Source: Gallibacterium faecale | Lineage (GTDB): Bacteria > Pseudomonadota > Gammaproteobacteria > Enterobacterales > Pasteurellaceae | Reading direction: 5' to 3' | Length of the DNA stretch: 26,853 bases | Assembly: GCF_027920745.1 (NCBI RefSeq) | Contig: NZ_JAQIBB010000060.1 | Location: 1 to 26,853, forward strand | In this document: one piece after another, positions 26,005 to 26,853 of the stretch | Layout: the number at the start of each line of letters is the position of its first letter | Numbering within the stretch: position 1 is the first letter of the stretch | The notes under the pieces: model-generated | Seen by the model: only the letters and a program-made list of their open reading frames with translations | What the model was told of the DNA's origin: nothing | Databases searched by the model: none | Position numbers and translations under genes: made by a program

Positions 26005-26221
26005 ATTTATAAAAAAGCCAATGCATAATAAAACATGGAATACAAACAGCTATTGTGGTTTTTAAATTATCATAAAGAAAATGATATTCCCAAACTATAA
26101 TATTATTATTTTTATATGTACGAAAAATAAAAAAAATGTATCTTAAAAATAAAAGTAAATATACTCCAATGAAATAGAAAAACCATGATGTATAAAAATT
26201 ACTATTTTTGAATATTCTCAA
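25979..26221 (-). CDS. Small two-helix membrane protein, probable immunity protein
   Basis: The start is TTG at 26221, because a perfect AAGGAGGA (26234-26227) lies five bases upstream. This gives 80 residues, starting MRIFKNSNF. Two hydrophobic segments are evident, about 12-33 (WFFYFIGVYLLLFLRYIFFI) and 56-75 (TIAVCIPCFIMHWLFYKYG), with a polar loop between. The start overlaps the end of the corrected toxin frame by 20 bases, the usual arrangement of a toxin and its immunity gene. Membrane immunity proteins typically go with toxins that act at the inner membrane, such as pore formers. The family is not recognised. An in-frame TTG at 26287 would add 22 residues but has no ribosome site. Confidence 0.65.
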   Translation of the reverse strand: MRIFKNSNFYTSWFFYFIGVYLLLFLRYIFFIFRTYKNNNIIVWEYHFLYDNLKTTIAVCIPCFIMHWLFYKYGPKEYRE

Positions 26222-26853
26222 ATTTATCCTCCTTAATATTTTTATATTGATAGTTCCAATTATTCGAATCACCAATTCCTTCTCCAACTATTCCAGAAAT
26301 AATAGGTTTTAATAATTGATTATTATATTTATTACCAATAATTAACTCTATTTATAACAGAGGTCCCTAATGTACTAGCAACCGCACCAAAAGCATTCCA
26401 ATCATAATCTTCTGAATTTTGTGTCGCCATTGAACTAATTCCAATATTAATACTAATTTGCTGTCCTAATGTTCTACCTCGTGTTAAAACCGTAGAAAGT
26501 TCTGCTTGTAATAGACTATATGGATCGTAAGCTTGGTCTTGTGTGAGCTGATAACCTGTATTAGCTATGGCTGTAGCTGTCATTTCTGTAAGCAACGGAT
26601 ACTTAACTGCTTTTTTCCCAATTAACAAGCCAATATCTTTCCCCATAGATAAAGCAGCAGCTCCCGTACTAGTTGTGCTTAGCCCTGCTACAACAGCTCC
26701 ACCCAATACTAGCATTGGAATCTCAACACATCCTTTTCCTGCAATACAATCCAATGTATCTCTAAAGCCTTTTACATTCATACTTTCACTAACAACTACC
26801 CCTGATAATGACGGAATAGTCCCTCCATCAGGATAACTTTGAACTGCCTTAGC
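26202..26853 (-). pseudogene. 3' end of a CdiA-type polymorphic toxin gene, frameshifted and cut by the window edge
   Basis: The frame is open from the window end (AKAVQSYPDGGTIP...) through CIAGKGCVEIPMLVLGGAVV, a Gly/Ala-rich segment, GYQLTQDQAYDPYSLLQAEL and DYDWNAFGAVASTLGTS. It stops at TAA after NRVNYW (26332-26334). One base out of step, the sequence continues for over 40 codons: GNKYNNQLLKPIISGIVGEG, then IGDSNNWNYQYKN, ending ENIQK with TAG at 26202-26204. I recall a similar order, ending in a glycine-rich VGE-like helix, at the C-terminus of many CdiA/haemagglutinin proteins. The shift lies in 26335-26356; one extra A in GTTAATTATTGG would explain it. The corrected end overlaps the membrane-protein start. 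The protein may be inactive, phase-variable, or a sequencing artefact. Toxin activity is inferred. Confidence 0.7.

Overview
The window looks like a Pasteurellaceae chromosome (Haemophilus/Actinobacillus/Avibacterium/Gallibacterium-like; species not determined). Evidence: AT-rich DNA, the ptsH-ptsI-crr block followed by rsgA and orn, the tsaE-amiB-mutL-miaA-hfq block, and a small-subunit haem catalase resembling HktE. I saw no complete insertion sequence, prophage or CRISPR array.

Layout. (1) 111-2780, minus strand: the sugar PTS phosphorelay ptsH-ptsI-crr, ending in a clear terminator. (2) 3097-5916, minus: a secreted protein made almost entirely of about 23 Sel1-like repeats. (3) 5941-7621: divergent rsgA and orn, followed by two tandem tRNA-Gly(GCC) genes. 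(4) 7882-17328, all minus: a nine-kilobase catabolic cluster beginning six bases past the second tRNA. In transcription order it encodes a LysR regulator, a class III aminotransferase, the 2-oxoadipate dioxygenase/decarboxylase HglS, the aldehyde dehydrogenase AmaB (ALDH7), an NhaC-family transporter, the pipecolate oxidase AmaA, and an ornithine-cyclodeaminase/mu-crystallin family ketimine reductase. (5) 17566-22773, plus: tsaE, amiB, mutL, miaA, hfq. (6) 23105-24559: catalase with an OxyR-like site upstream. (7) 24653-24756: a perfect 7-bp tandem repeat. (8) 24772-26853, minus: the 3' end of a CdiA-type polymorphic toxin locus with an apparent frameshift, a small membrane protein (likely immunity), two unrecognised genes and a decayed cdiA fragment.

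The most interesting system is the cluster in region 4. Read together, its genes give a route from delta1-piperideine-2-carboxylate or L-pipecolate to aminoadipate semialdehyde, 2-aminoadipate, 2-oxoadipate and D-2-hydroxyglutarate. This is the lower half of lysine catabolism known from Pseudomonas putida, here packed into two apparent transcription units with a regulator and a putative importer. Missing from the window are the first step from lysine and a D-2-hydroxyglutarate dehydrogenase. The amaB reading frame appears to carry a one-base shift near its start, so the pathway may be impaired, or there may be a sequence error. The second system worth attention is the CDI-like tail, where the likely toxin end becomes visible only after correcting a frameshift.
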